Shown: positions 41,163 through 52,404 of the stretch, piece by piece
Position numbering within the stretch: position 1 is the first letter of the stretch
Layout of the letters: every line of letters begins with the position of its first letter
Source: Parastagonospora avenae f. sp. tritici 18332-5
Lineage: Eukaryota > Ascomycota > Dothideomycetes > Pleosporales > Phaeosphaeriaceae
Length of the DNA: 64,000 nt
Direction: 5' to 3'
Assembly: GCA_022559985.1 (NCBI GenBank)
Contig: JAFJTR010000052.1
Coordinates: forward strand, 1-64,000
Position numbers and translations under genes: made by a program
Notes under the pieces: model-generated
Databases searched by the model: none
What the model was told of the DNA's origin: nothing
The model's input: the letters and a program-made list of their open reading frames with translations, nothing else

Positions 41163-42770
41163 TTAGAACATGGTGCTCTTGCGCTTCTCGGCGCTGGTAA
41201 GAATGAGCTTTGGCATGCGGCGCTGCTCGGCAGGACGAATGTCAACAAGGCCACCGCCGATGGAGCCATCATCGCTGCTCACGCTGTCCGCAGTGTATGA
41301 GCGGGTGACCGAAGCACGGTCGCAAGAGCGCTCCTGAGAGGCCTTGCGCTCAGATCCAATGGCGCCGTTGGCAACAGCACGAAGACTGCCGATGCTAGGC
41401 CTGCTGCGGACACTGTCTGAGTCGTTGTCAGAGGAAGGGAAGTTGTCACTGTCGGGAGAGACACTGCCGCTACCGCTGCGCTGAGTGCTGCGGCGATCAA
41501 TACCAGCACGAACGAGGTTTCCCACAGCCTGGCGGCGCGTGCGGGTGGCAAAGTTCTTGCTACCTTCGTGCTTGGTAGTAGGCTTCTCCCTCAGGTCTTC
41601 GATGGAGGGCGGGCCTCGAGGCTGACGGACGGGGTGCTCACCAGCGCGTGCCTGACCGGGTCCAAAGGTACCGGTCATTGGCGTCGCAGGGAAGCCGACG
41701 GGTCGGACGAAAGCTGACCTGGGACCATCGGGAGTTTGGGCCTTGGCGTCAACGGCGAGCGAAGAGAGATTCTTCTTATGGCCGCGACGGAAAGCGTTGG
41801 CAGAAGGCGGCGGGAGAGGAACGACGTCCGCGGGCGGCGTGCTGGACTTCTTGGGAGGAGAGGTGCTGCGCGTGGCCCACGGGCTGGGGTTGACCTCGTT
41901 GGGAGGAGAAACGTGAAGCATGGGGGTATCCATCTTGGGAGGGGACCTGGAGAAGCCGGGGGTTGGCGGGGGCGGCGAGTGCGACAGCTGGTTCTGAAAA
42001 TCGCCGTTGTCTTGCTGGAAGCTCGGGTCCATAACGTACTGGTACTGACCAGTGAGCTGGTTGAAAACGATGTACAGACCAGGCTGTCCAGTCTCCTGGA
42101 TTGCTGGTGTGTTCTGGAACTGCTGCTGGTATGCGTTCATCTGGGGTGTGTATTGACCCGCACCGTACTGCTGTTGCTGACGCATGCCACCACCGACGTG
42201 CATATTCCCGAACTGCTGCGCAGTGAGAGTCAACAGCTGCTGCTGAAGCTGCTGTTGCCTCTGTGCAAGGTAGAGCTCTGTGGCCAACAGCTGAGCGGCA
42301 ATGTTGGGGTCCATCTCGCCGTCATCGTACTGAACGGAAGGAGGAGCGAGGACCTGGTCGTAAATGTTGGACTGTTGGTTGTACTGATTCGTCTGGTTGG
42401 CTCCGGTGAAGCTGTTACCAATGGCGGTCTGAGGTCCACGCTGGTTGGCACCGTTCTGCTGCGGGAAACGGTTGGCGTTGCCCATGTTGTGCTGGCGCTG
42501 ATTGTAGGGAGCCGAAGCAGGCGGCTGAGCAGACGTGGGCGTCTTCGGGGCAGTACGGAGACCAGCCAAAAGGTGGGAGCGGCTGGTGCGAGGGGTGGCA
42601 ACCGAGTCCTCGGCGATGGTGCCAACCTTGGGCGGAGAAGCAAGACTGAGACGCTTGAGGGCGGCACCCTTGCCTCGAGATCCGAAACCCGAGGTGGGCA
42701 TGCCGATGCCGCTCTGGGCCTGGAAGTTGTTGTATGTCATTTGAGCAAGACCGCCAGCGTCCATGCTCAT
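41163..42770 (-). CDS. Q-rich, disordered conserved-type protein of unknown function
   Basis: Single exon, 535 residues from ATG at 42770 (MSMDAGGLAQMTYNNFQAQS). The N-terminal third has phosphosite-like patches (KRLSLASPPKVGTIAEDS, PRTSRSHLLAGLRTAPKTP). A central segment is glutamine-rich (NIAAQLLATELYLAQRQQQL) followed by a short ordered piece, GLYIVFNQLTGQYQYVMDP. The C-terminal part has a conserved-looking block (RGPPSIEDLREKPTTKHEGS, NFATRTRRQAVGNLVRAGI), then S/D-rich stretches, ending RRMPKLILTSAEKRKSTMF. No known domain identified. The mix of Q-rich helix and short basic motifs suggests an RNA-binding-complex or signalling scaffold, but this is a guess. The upstream minus-strand leader is CT-rich (about 43330-43450). 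Confidence 0.8.
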   Translation of the reverse strand: MSMDAGGLAQMTYNNFQAQSGIGMPTSGFGSRGKGAALKRLSLASPPKVGTIAEDSVATPRTSRSHLLAGLRTAPKTPTSAQPPASAPYNQRQHNMGNANRFPQQNGANQRGPQTAIGNSFTGANQTNQYNQQSNIYDQVLAPPSVQYDDGEMDPNIAAQLLATELYLAQRQQQLQQQLLTLTAQQFGNMHVGGGMRQQQQYGAGQYTPQMNAYQQQFQNTPAIQETGQPGLYIVFNQLTGQYQYVMDPSFQQDNGDFQNQLSHSPPPPTPGFSRSPPKMDTPMLHVSPPNEVNPSPWATRSTSPPKKSSTPPADVVPLPPPSANAFRRGHKKNLSSLAVDAKAQTPDGPRSAFVRPVGFPATPMTGTFGPGQARAGEHPVRQPRGPPSIEDLREKPTTKHEGSKNFATRTRRQAVGNLVRAGIDRRSTQRSGSGSVSPDSDNFPSSDNDSDSVRSRPSIGSLRAVANGAIGSERKASQERSCDRASVTRSYTADSVSSDDGSIGGGLVDIRPAEQRRMPKLILTSAEKRKSTMF

Positions 42771-45700
42771 TGTGGTAGTCTAGAAGAGTTGCGAACAAAG
42801 AGTAAGGCTGCAACAAAGAAGGTGTGCGGGTCACACGCGAAAGGGTAGAAAATAGAAGGTTTCCGAAAGTGTCAGGGCCGACAAGGGAGTGTTGGAGACG
42901 GTCGATGTCAGACGAAAACGGCGATATACAGCGCGTTTGCTTGGCGCAGACGCAGATTGGTGGTGATTACGAGATTACGGATCGCAATGATCTGGCTAAT
43001 AGTAGAGTATGATCGAAAACCGGCCGACGGGCGATGCAGAGGCAGTTGGAGCTATTAACAAAGGTCTTCGGTCGCAATGTCCGGGGTTGGCTGATGAAGC
43101 AGGGCTGACACAAGTTGCTGTGGTTGGCAGGGGCAAGTGTCGCAACAGGCAAGCGCGCACTTTGGACGAACTGGATTGGCAGCGAAGCTGGAGATGGAAG
43201 TCGAATTCACGAACAATCGAGGGAATCAAGTGCAGGCAAGCTGGATCTTGAACAGGCTCTTCGTGGAGGGGGCGACGGGACTGGCGCGCTCGTTGGGATT
43301 AATCGGAGATAAAAGCTGGTCCAAACAACAGGAGCAGGATAAGATGCAGAAAGCTGCACTGAGGCAGAGTGAAGGGAGTGAGGGGGAGAGAGAAAAGGCG
43401 AGGTGGAGGGGCCAGGAAGAGGACGAGCAGCGAGAGAAAGTGACGGGATGGGCGGATGATGCCTAGTTTATGGCTCGGTGGGTTCTTGGCAATGCCGCGA
43501 TCCCTGCCGGGCTAGGCCAGGAGCCTGCATCGAGGCACCCTGAAACGCTGGCCAACGATGCGCAATAACGGAGCAGCCAGCGCCCTGACCTGCTGCTGTG
43601 TGCGGGTGTCCTGGGTGTGGCCGATGAATTCATGCGCACTGCGGAGGTGCTCCCAGGGCAATTTCTCGCTGTTGCAGTTCACGAAGGTTTGCGTCGCTGC
43701 TGCCGCGGAGTGCGCCCGAAGCCACGAAGCTTTTTCGCCTTCTTCGTGACCCAGCAAGGGACTCTGGCTGCAAACACGCCTGTCGAAACAAAAGCATCCA
43801 GTGCCATTGCTCGAGTAGCCTCTGGCTGCTGGCCGCACACCGCAAGACGAGCTCCACCTGATCGATAGCGTCTATACTGGCTGTCTGGTCCAGTCATCGT
43901 AGCGGCCGAGTGTGAAAACGGCGGCTACGCACCTTGACGTGCAGTTCGTCCAGTCCGCCGGCAGCCAATCGTGTGCGGATACTGCCATGAGCAGCCCGTT
44001 CTAAATATACCGCCACCACTCAAAGGCCGCCGTCCGCAGTCGGCTTCACAAAGAGCAGCTTCCGCGAGGTGACTCCGAGTGAGCACTTAGCAGCAGGCGG
44101 CGCTCCTCTGTCATCGTTGCCTCGAAATCTGCCCGAACGACAGGGCGCATGAAGAGGTGCCGACTCTGCATGGCCTTGAGTGTTGCACGTGGGCCCGAAC
44201 GAGCTTAGCCCAGGAGCCTCGAAGTAAGCACCAGTTGGCTCCAGAGTCCAGCTCACTCTCGCGCCCGTCACTCCACATGCAATCTGCAGTCACCTTCCAT
44301 GCCGCAGGGCTGTCGATCCCGGGTCGATGAAGACGCCTGCGCAGTGCATCCCGGCGATTTTCTGCGGTAGCCGACCACACTTTTCTCCCAGCGTCCGGCC
44401 ACTGTGGGCAGAGTCATTCTCTTCCTTCGCACCTTCTTTGCTCGACCTCAATCCGGCCCAAGGCTTCGTTCGCGTGGCCCCTTCGAGGCGCGAGCTCGTT
44501 TCAGCCCGGGTCTGCCCTGTCGCAGCTGTCTGAAACCGTCTCGACTAACGCGGTGCGCACATCTTTCATCTCGCTAAAGAACCACGGCGACCCTGCAGGA
44601 ACGCTTGCCAAGCCCGTCGCCAGAGTTGAAACGGCCTCAGGAGCTCGTTGGGCCAACGTTTCCTGTCCGAGTTGCTGGTACGGCCTTGCTTACTGTGCAG
44701 TAAGCAGTGAGATGCTTGAACATGTCGCCTCCAATTTCTCTCCGTGTGCATGTGCAGTGTCTGGCAGTCCGTGGATGCGGCGAATGCAATTCTTAACACG
44801 CCTCATTTGCGACCGTAGAACGCGTGCCTGGAGCGCCACCAATGGAAGCTATCGATAGTGTCCTCGAGTTTAAATTACCGCGCCCAGGGGTGGCCGGCAC
44901 TAGACACGGTAGGGCAGGATAGTTTGCGTCCAGGAACTTCCTGGGGTGGAGAACGTTCGTCGAAGCCACGCGACAGCAACCGCATCGCATAAACAACGTC
45001 GTTTGTGCTGTTTCAACGAACCTGTGCATCTCGCGCATCATCGGTGCCATTACGCAGCTTCTGTAGCCGTGGTCGTGTGTTTTCTCGGCCATTCGGACTC
45101 GAAACTTGCGTCCATGGTTTGGCGCTCTGTTGGCAATAAATTGGACAGGGACGTCATTCTAGTCATGCATTCATTTTCCTGCTCTTGTCAGTCAAGGTAC
45201 AGGGTATGATGGTCGGATTCTACCATAGTCCCGCATGCCAGGTCCGACAACGATGGCGTCCCAAACTTCCAGCCCTACGCAACTGTCAGGTCGAGATCGA
45301 CAAAAGAAATGAGTCAGTTGCCTGCACGTCAGCCTGAACGCATCGTGCTCGTAGCTGCCTGAAGTCAATGGCAGTTATACGTTGTTAGTCGCACTCCCTG
45401 ACCCTTAGCTAGATTGGCGGCTACTGAGATACTAGAGCTTCATCCTGGGGTACCTGCAGCGGCTGAAGTTACTAAAGTAATCAAGACGAAGGTAGGGTTG
45501 AGAGAGCGGACAGCGCATAAAGAGTTTAGAAACCTTCTTTGAGTACCAAGGCTTCTATGCGACTTCTAGAATGGCTTGAGGTTACGCGGCGGCAGGATCG
45601 TGCCTTCCTAACCCAAACGTCACATCGCTCAACACGCCGTGGTCGCAGGCAAGAGCTTCAGCTTTTCCACTATCTTAGTCATGTATTTCTTATCTTATCG

Positions 45701-45942
45701 TCGAACATCACTCATGCCCCGCTACGCCTTCACCTGCGTCCCGTCTTGCCATTGTTCCTCAGTTTTCACCTTCACCTGCACTCTCTGCACAAATTCGGCG
45801 CCCGGCAAATCCTCGGACGGGCCTTGAGCAATACTAAGCAGACGCGCAGTTATCGTCACATCTTCTCTCGCACATCACGAGTACCGCAACAATGCTAAGC
45901 TCAGAACAATGGCAAGGACAGCAGAGGCTGCTAGCCCGGGGA
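42771..45942. other. 3.2-kb region without a convincing gene
   Basis: Contains the CT-rich upstream region of the Q-rich protein gene (42771 to about 43470, purine-rich on the plus strand). From about 43500 to 45940 the GC content is high but open frames on both strands overlap and lack coding pattern, splice-linked families or repeats. I see nothing else. Confidence 0.45.
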
Positions 45943-45949
45943 TATATAT
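45943..45949 (+). promoter_or_regulatory. TATA box of a small transcript
   Basis: TATATAT followed by CCTCTCCTCTACT, a pyrimidine-rich tract and an AC-rich leader, like a Pol II promoter reading toward 46178. Confidence 0.5.
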
Positions 45950-46177
45950 TCCTCTCCTCTACTAAACCAACTACTCCTCATACCCAACAACACATTTCTG
46001 CAACCCCATCAACTTGCAAATCTTCCCCCAAGTTCAGCATCTCCTCAATCATCAATTCACAAGCTTAAGCTACTCACAAGCCCGACTCCCGACACCACGA
46101 CGTCAGACACCACCATCACAACGTCTATCATCCTCACCTTGATTCTGGCTCAGTTCTGGCTCGTCTACATCTTCGCC

Positions 46178-46441
46178 ATGGCCATACCTCCCACGAATGC
46201 AGTCACGGTCCCCATCTGGGACATCGAGCGAGCCACCAGCTTCAATGCCCTCCTCGCAGCATCTGTCAAGAACACCCGTCATGTACCCAATACGCAGTCC
46301 GCAACCCAAGGGTCCCGAGGATGCGTCAGCTCAATCAGCCAAGGTTACCAAGCGAAGGAAGACAGCTCGCAAAATCAAGCACCTCCCTTCTATCAAGGAT
46401 ATGCCTATGGGTGGCATGCAGTGCGCAGTCATGTGAGATGA
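46178..46441 (+). CDS. Small hypothetical protein
   Basis: An 87-residue frame with a good start context (GCCATGG), starting MAIPPTNAVTVPIWDIERA and ending YGWHAVRSHVR. It lies behind a TATA box and a pyrimidine-rich leader. About 40 bases after the stop there is an excellent intron (46482-46528; GTAAGT donor, TACTAAC branch, CCAG acceptor), so the locus is certainly transcribed and spliced in this direction, but the intron may lie in a 3' untranslated region or belong to a different frame. An overlapping frame from about 46199 (MQSRSPSGTSSEPPASMPS start, basic C-terminus) is an alternative protein. No family recognised. Confidence 0.35.
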   Translation: MAIPPTNAVTVPIWDIERATSFNALLAASVKNTRHVPNTQSATQGSRGCVSSISQGYQAKEDSSQNQAPPFYQGYAYGWHAVRSHVR

Positions 46442-46731
46442 CGTTGCATACGGCGCGGTTTGAATAAGATTGTACTCTCACGTAAGTTTGCAATCTTCTT
46501 TCGTGTTTAGAGGTACTAACATTTCCAGATCGCGGTCGCTACCAAGCAAAGTCCTTCGGCATTTCAGCACTTCTTCGTTCAGCGTTGCGCGGACTGAGAG
46601 CACATGCTGCAACTGGCTTCAACATGTGCTCGGCCTGCGCTTAGCATCACATCACTTCATCGCCTTGTTGAATTACATCGCGCTGGGCTTCACGGCGTGA
46701 ACTGCTAGTTTTGATTTCGCTCCTGTTTCAT

Positions 46732-47061
46732 ATGAGCATCCATTCAATCCACAATATATCACATTCTCTTGGTCACACTCGCGTTGCTCTCTTCCAATAC
46801 ACAAATGTGACCTCTCTTCACATCACATACCTCACTTTGGATGATGTGGGCAAGGAGCCTGGAATGAGGTTTGGGGATGTTTCGGCGTGTATGGTTGTGG
46901 ATGGGAGGGAGAAGGGATGTGGAGAGGAGGGGTGGAGGGGATGGGTGTGGGAGAGAGTGGGAGGGTGGATGGGTAGAAATGGGGGTCGCGGAGTGTGGGT
47001 CCAAATTAGTAGGATGGAGGGGAGTGTATGTTTTGAAGGATACGGATGGAGACTGGTATAA
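46732..47061 (+). CDS. Small protein with a tail related to the next gene
   Basis: A 109-residue frame starting MSIHSIHNISHSLGHTRVAL. The segment LDDVGKEPGMRFGDVSACMV resembles LNDEYELGCGNVSAYVVAE near the C-terminus of the gene at 47438-48084, with matching DNA (GTTTCGGCGTGTATGGTT versus GTGTCGGCGTATGTTGT). The remainder is G/W/R-rich, read from a purine-rich tract, so the true C-terminus is uncertain. It may be the last exon of the transcript that begins near 45970. No family recognised. Confidence 0.3.
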   Translation: MSIHSIHNISHSLGHTRVALFQYTNVTSLHITYLTLDDVGKEPGMRFGDVSACMVVDGREKGCGEEGWRGWVWERVGGWMGRNGGRGVWVQISRMEGSVCFEGYGWRLV

Positions 47062-47374
47062 TTGATGCTGCGATGCTATCTGTAAATTCTAGCATTTTAG
47101 ATGTGCTTTTATTATTTAAAGTCAATTTTTGCATCAGCATCAGTTCGTCTTTCAACAGTACTGTACTGTAACGTCACTTGATTTTCTACCAACAGAGTCC
47201 TTCTATATCACTTCATTCATTTACATCACTTGCTCCTCTGAACTTCACTTCACTTCATCTCCAAACACCGCATACCGCGCTTCAACGTCACCCTTCATCT
47301 CCCAACATCATCATCACTCCACCCCCAACCTCGTCTGCATTCACGCCCCTCCCCTTCACAACTCCCAGCACCCC

Positions 47375-47381
47375 TATATAA
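47375..47381 (+). promoter_or_regulatory. TATA box of the repeat-protein gene
   Basis: TATATAA followed by CCCCCCTCCTCTTCCACAC, 57-63 bases before the ATG at 47438. The stretch 47062-47374 holds only this gene's upstream region, rich in CACTT and CAT-CAT runs. Confidence 0.6.
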
Positions 47382-47437
47382 CCCCCCTCCTCTTCCACAC
47401 CCACCAACACATCCACCAACACGCCTCCACAATCATC

Positions 47438-48084
47438 ATGCCCCTCCGCCCCTCCGTCAAATCCGCATTCCGCAAACTCACCGGCGCAGGTCGTCGGTAC
47501 CAGGCCTCTTACGATTTCGACGAAGACTATGACTTTCCACGCAAAGGCTACTATCCTGGCTCTTGCGTCTCTTATAACAAAGATTATTTTCCGCTACCTG
47601 ACCCAGCTGATGACCGGGATCCACGACCGCCTGGTGCGTTTCTGGATGAGGGGGTGAGGAGTGGGTTGGGGAGGGGGAGGGGAATGGGGAGGAGATGGAA
47701 TATGAGGGTGGGGAGGATGTGGAGTATCAAGGGCAGCGAGAGATGGATCATCAGCACCAGCAAGATATGGAGTATCAACGCCAGCAAGATATGGAGTATC
47801 AGCAGCAGCAACCGACGGACTATCAACGCCAACAAGCACCAAATTACCAAAGACAGCAAGCCATGAACTATTCGCGGCAACCAACGCACTATCAGCGTCA
47901 GCAAGCCAGGCCGCAACAGATGTACTATCAATGCCAGCGCCAAGAGCAAGTGCGCATGTTCGCGACAAGCGGACCGTTAAATGATGAGTATGAGTTGGGA
48001 TGTGGGAATGTGTCGGCGTATGTTGTGGCTGAAGAGGGGGAGGAGGACAAAGGAATGAACATGACGGGAGCGTGGGTAGATTGA
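47438..48084 (+). CDS. Small protein with MEYQ(R/Q)Q-type repeats
   Basis: Starts MPLRPSVKSAFRKLTGAGRR and continues with a tyrosine- and acid-rich part (YQASYDFDEDYDFPRKGYYP). A Q/Y-rich repeat region follows in another frame: DMEYQRQQDMEYQQQQPTDY, NYQRQQAMNY and so on, ending VSAYVVAEEGEEDKG. The two parts join in phase if 47654-47691 (GTGAGG...GGGGAG, 38 nt) is an intron, giving 202 residues; without it there would be a frameshift. That intron would be very short and lacks a clear branch site. The tandem (M/T/N)(E/D/N)Y(Q/S)(R/Q)Q units suggest a low-complexity, perhaps phase-separating or wall-linked protein; function unknown. The tail resembles the preceding small gene. Confidence 0.5.
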
Positions 48085-48187
48085 TTGAGTGAGTAAGTGA
48101 TGGAGCGAATACACAGGAGATGTTTCAATGGATAGAAACGATGCATGCTATATCTATCCCCCCGTCTTTCTATCCACCCTTTCCCCC

Positions 48188-50473
48188 CTACCTTCTCTTC
48201 CCCAACATCTCGCACCCCAACCCATCCCTCCCTTCCTCCCTTGTGATCTGCTCCGCAACTTTGACCAGATCAAACGTAATCCCCTCGCCCACCACACTAT
48301 CCTTCTTATACTCCGGGTGCTCAGCGACGAAATGGCGGATCCACTTCGCCGCAGTCCAGTACGTTCCATTCGCGCGCTTGCGGATCAGGTCGAGGTACGT
48401 GGCGATGTCGCAGCGCGTCTCGACGTCGACGTTCATGCTGTTGAGGTACGATTCGACCAGCGGGATGAGGCCGGGGAAGCCGCCTTCAGTCGACTGCTGT
48501 CCGTTGATAACCTCGTTGATGCTCATTTGTTCGTACTCATCCTCCACTGGGCCAACAGGCGTAGCAGGGCGACTGGGCGCCTCAGCAGGCGTGGAAGTGC
48601 CTGTGCCTGACGAGCTGGATTTATGCGACGAAAAGGGGTTTTTGCGGAACCAGAATTTCTGGGTCGACACGGCGTCGCGGATGTGAGCGGTTTCCATGTT
48701 CTCGGAGACCCGCGTGATGGGCATGTAGAAGTTTAGGTTGAAAGAGAGGATGGCGCGCGTGATGAGCACTATGAAGATTGAGAAGGCGGCATTTTCGAAG
48801 TCGGTGATTTGGATCTCCATTGGGCGGAATTCGACGCGCCAACCAATATCGGAACCGGGTGGCGGTGGCTTGAAGCGCATGTGCTGCCAGTTTGTCGACT
48901 GGAGGTTCTCGAAGTGGTCTGCCTTGGTGAGGTCCAGCTCTTCGAGATCCTCGTTGAAGACTACGATTGGATCACGGATGAAGAGATGTGCGAAGTGGGT
49001 CGCTAGGAGATCATCCATGCCACCCTCGACTAGACGCTGCTTGAGATCCGCGTCAACGATGAGGTCAGGATCGAGATACTCAGGTCGTAACCGCGGGTCT
49101 TGAGAAATGTACGTCGAGTTGGAAGCATATCGCGACTTTGGAAGACGCCATCGGTCATTATTCAGGGGCTGGAAGAGTTAGCTGAGATTCGGCAGAGTGA
49201 AGCATCTTCATACCTTCTCTCCAAGCTCCTCTGGCGTGCGATCATCGACAGCTCTGCTAATCTGGTTCCATCGCACATCAGTGTCGGCGAGGAATCCCTT
49301 GTAGATGGGCGTCGCCGCTGTCAAAGCTAGGAGAATTGGCCCCAACGGAGTCAACTGGTCATACATCTTCCTTCCCTCTTCAATGTTCTTGGCCTGGAAA
49401 GTGATCTGGAGACAGCAGCTACCCATGCCGAACGCCATAGCGTCCATGTGGATGAAGTTGTCCTTGGCAGCACCGTTTCGTACATCGTCATCTTCGGGCC
49501 AGTTATGCATATCATAGTTGACAGTGGGATCTTTCCATGGCCACGCCGTGTTCTCATCTTTGAACACAGGAACATTGACTTCGACCTTCCGTCCTCTTCG
49601 CGAGCGGATGTTGGCTGCTAGAGTAGGGAAGCGAATGTGTGGGTTCGCAATCTCATCCGGCACAAACTGAGAACGCAGCTTGGGTCCTGAAACTGGGAAG
49701 GATGGGGTGATACAATCCGGAGATCCTAGTCGAGGAAATGTTGTCAAGGTGATGGGAAACTCGGTGTTCTCCATGTGCTCCTTGGCAATCTTCCGTCTGG
49801 CGGCCTAGTGAGTATGCATCGCCGGAACAGAGAAAAGCAAATCCTTACCTCCACTTCATGTTTGGCTCCACGTCCAGCAAGTCCTTGAACCCGATACCCC
49901 ATGGCTTACCAGGGGTAGCTTCAAGCATGAACCTACCAAACTCGGGATGGAAAACGGGCGCGGGATTGTCATGGCTCCTATTCTGGTTAATATTGCTCTG
50001 CTTGGCCCACTGTTGGTACCCTTACTGAGCATCTCCCGTCTGCACGTCGGGCACTCCTCCACCTTGCTGCAATAGTTTCTCGTCGGAAGCTAATGCCGCT
50101 AGGATATCTGCCTGGCGAAGGGACAGCCTGACTTTGCGATTGTCTTTGTCATAGCAGACTACTAGGTATTCAACCTGGCCAGTGATCAGTGCTCGTCTTG
50201 TGCTCATTCAACGGGTGATCTACCTCGTCACCCCATAAAAGGGCATCCCTCTCTTTACCCTTGGCATTTCGCCAGATAGCCAGTAGTTGCTGCCGACACC
50301 ATTACTACGACTCTTTCTAAATGCCATTGGTGATCATACTTCAATGCCCCATGACCGGACGTGACTCGCAACCTTCTTCGCCTCGGGCCACTCGAGTGGC
50401 GTTCCAATGGCGCTTGATATGCGATTAGCGAGCACGGTAAGACGAGTGATTCTTTGTCTCACAGAAGACCCAT
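48188..50473 (-). CDS. GSH1: Glutamate-cysteine ligase catalytic subunit
   Basis: First and rate-limiting enzyme of glutathione synthesis, joining L-glutamate and L-cysteine with ATP in the cytosol. Seven exons: 50473-50463, 50412-50340, 50289-50224, 50174-50026, 49977-49849, 49796-49214 and 49168-48188; all GT-AG, 44-52 nt introns, phases agree; 663 residues (yeast Gsh1 has 678). The first exon is only 11 bases (ATGGGTCTTCT) and gives MGLLAIGTPLEWPEAKK after splicing, the family's conserved start. Further landmarks: ERDALLWGDEVEYLVVCYD, FHPEFGRFMLEATPGKPWG, HMDAMAFGMGSCCLQITFQA, LTAATPIYKGFLADTDVRWN, DHFENLQSTNWQHMRFKPPP and GWRVEFRPMEIQITDFENAA. A S/T/P-rich insertion (SSSSGTGTSTPAEAPSRP) sits in the C-terminal third. 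The catalytic core looks complete. Confidence 0.96.
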
Positions 50474-52404
50474 CCCCAATCACAAGTAGGATGATGGACA
50501 GGACGAATCAGCGCACGGGCGGCTCGGAACGTTATGTGAATGGGTCGTCTCTGGGCGATAGCGGGGAAGACTCTCGGGGAGCACTGCAGCAAATATCCAG
50601 TCTCTAGCGGGCTGTTGCGGAACGCAGGGCGGCTGCAGAATCGATTCCGTTTCGGCAACACTGCATCTACGCGAGGCCACAACGCAAAACAGAGCTCGCC
50701 GAGGTGGAAATTCGGACAGTGAGATAGGAGATAGATTTTCACACCACCAACACAGGGCAGGCCCCGGGATAGTACAGCTAGAGATGGTTGGTATGGATTA
50801 TTAATGATGTGCATAGCGCTTGCTGCTTGGCACGCTTGTCATCTTTCTCAGACGATGACGCTTGCCCAATGCAATCAGCGGTTGCGAGCACAACTGCAAC
50901 CTTGCTCCGGTGCGCGTTTACACACATCGATCGCTTTTTGCACGACTGTGCTACAGGGTAGAATTGACAGCACGCCAAGATGCACATGCCATGCACATTC
51001 GCCTACCCACGTGCAGACACTGTGCGCCACGACGTCCGACTGGCGCAACATATAGCTCCACATGGTCTCAGCATAACATACGATGGAGAGTAAATTTGCA
51101 GCTGTCGCTTAGGTGTGCTTAAGCGTCTACCGTTGACTGCGGCCCGCAACACGTGCGCATGGAAGATCGATCTTTGGGAAAAAGCAAACTTCGACAAAGT
51201 GACGGGTAGTCTTGTCTTGTCTGAGCCACCACCTCCCTCGCTCTCTCTTACTTCCCGAGTGGATTGATGCGCTGGCAGATCACTAGGTCATATGTTCCTA
51301 AACGGGTGCTTGCAGGATCCGCCTGGACGGTTCTGTGTTGCTGAAGACCAGCATCGCCTGTTGGTAGGCGTGTCGTGTTCATTGGCACTGCCAGATCGTC
51401 ACTTGTGCTACAATCCTGCGTGAGGCTGGGGCCTTGTGTGACCGGACAACATTGCCAGACAAGCTTATCGTGGCATGTCTATTTCGAGCCGGTTGCAGAC
51501 CTCGGGGTTGGACAAATGTTGCAGTGTGTATGACCGGGCTCGACGTGCGACCTTACCTTTGCAGAATTTGGGTTGTTTCTGGAAAAAGAGAAACCTGCAT
51601 GATTCCAGAGTGTGAGAGTTGATCACGCAGTTCGGAGAGTGTGCATAGGTGATTATCGACATAAAAGTCGTTCGATCTTATTGTACTAAATGCTTTTACA
51701 TTGCCAGCCTGAAAGCCGATTGGTATCTTTCAAACGCCCGTAACATGCCCAAAGATTTCGTACACTTCTAGTAAAGTGTGATTTAACAGACTTCCCAATA
51801 GTCCGCGCTGGTCCTCGCGCAAAACGCCGAATAGATGTGTGGGTCACCGTAACAGGTGACCGAGTACAAGAAGCGCTGTGTCCCAGCGTCCTGGGCCTGA
51901 TAGCCGCAAATATGTGCCCAAAATATAATAAATGCTCATGTGAGAAATGTACCCAAAACACCGAAGATGCAGATCCATGGCAAATATGTGGCGTGTACAG
52001 CTGACACCCAGAGTCACCGTAGTCGCAGATGAAAGTGTCGGGGTTGGGTATCTCGTCCGACCGAAACGTGGGTTGCGCAAAAGGAAGTGCGACTTGGCAT
52101 AGGGAGAACGGCTGACTGTACGTCCAGGTAATAATACAAAGCTACAAGCTCTAACAAGCCAAGCATTTAATAAGAATGATATCATCTCTTGCACATATAA
52201 AAATGCACCAGACATCGTGGACTACAATAGTTGGATGGTATGATTATGCAAAGCACTGTTGCTGTGCTTCACAGATCAGGTCCGATTCCTGGGGGAAAGC
52301 TGCAAGGTGCGACTTGGACGTGCGGGCCGGTTGCCACGTCGATCGAAAGTGGCCGATTCGAAGATGGATCCTGCAAGTGTCCAGGAGGTGGGTCAGATTC
52401 GTGA
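50474..52404. other. Intergenic region
   Basis: About 1.9 kb between the glutamate-cysteine ligase promoter and the 3' end of nsdD. Open frames are short and without coding pattern; AT content rises toward 52200 as expected for a 3' flank. Nothing recognised. Confidence 0.45.

Noticed and set aside
41736..42848. Plus-strand frame of 370 codons
   Set aside because: It lies opposite the Q-rich gene; the leucine/valine-rich translation is the shadow of its Q/N-rich codons.
48128..48686. Plus-strand frames of 160-188 codons
   Set aside because: They are antisense to the last exon of glutamate-cysteine ligase.
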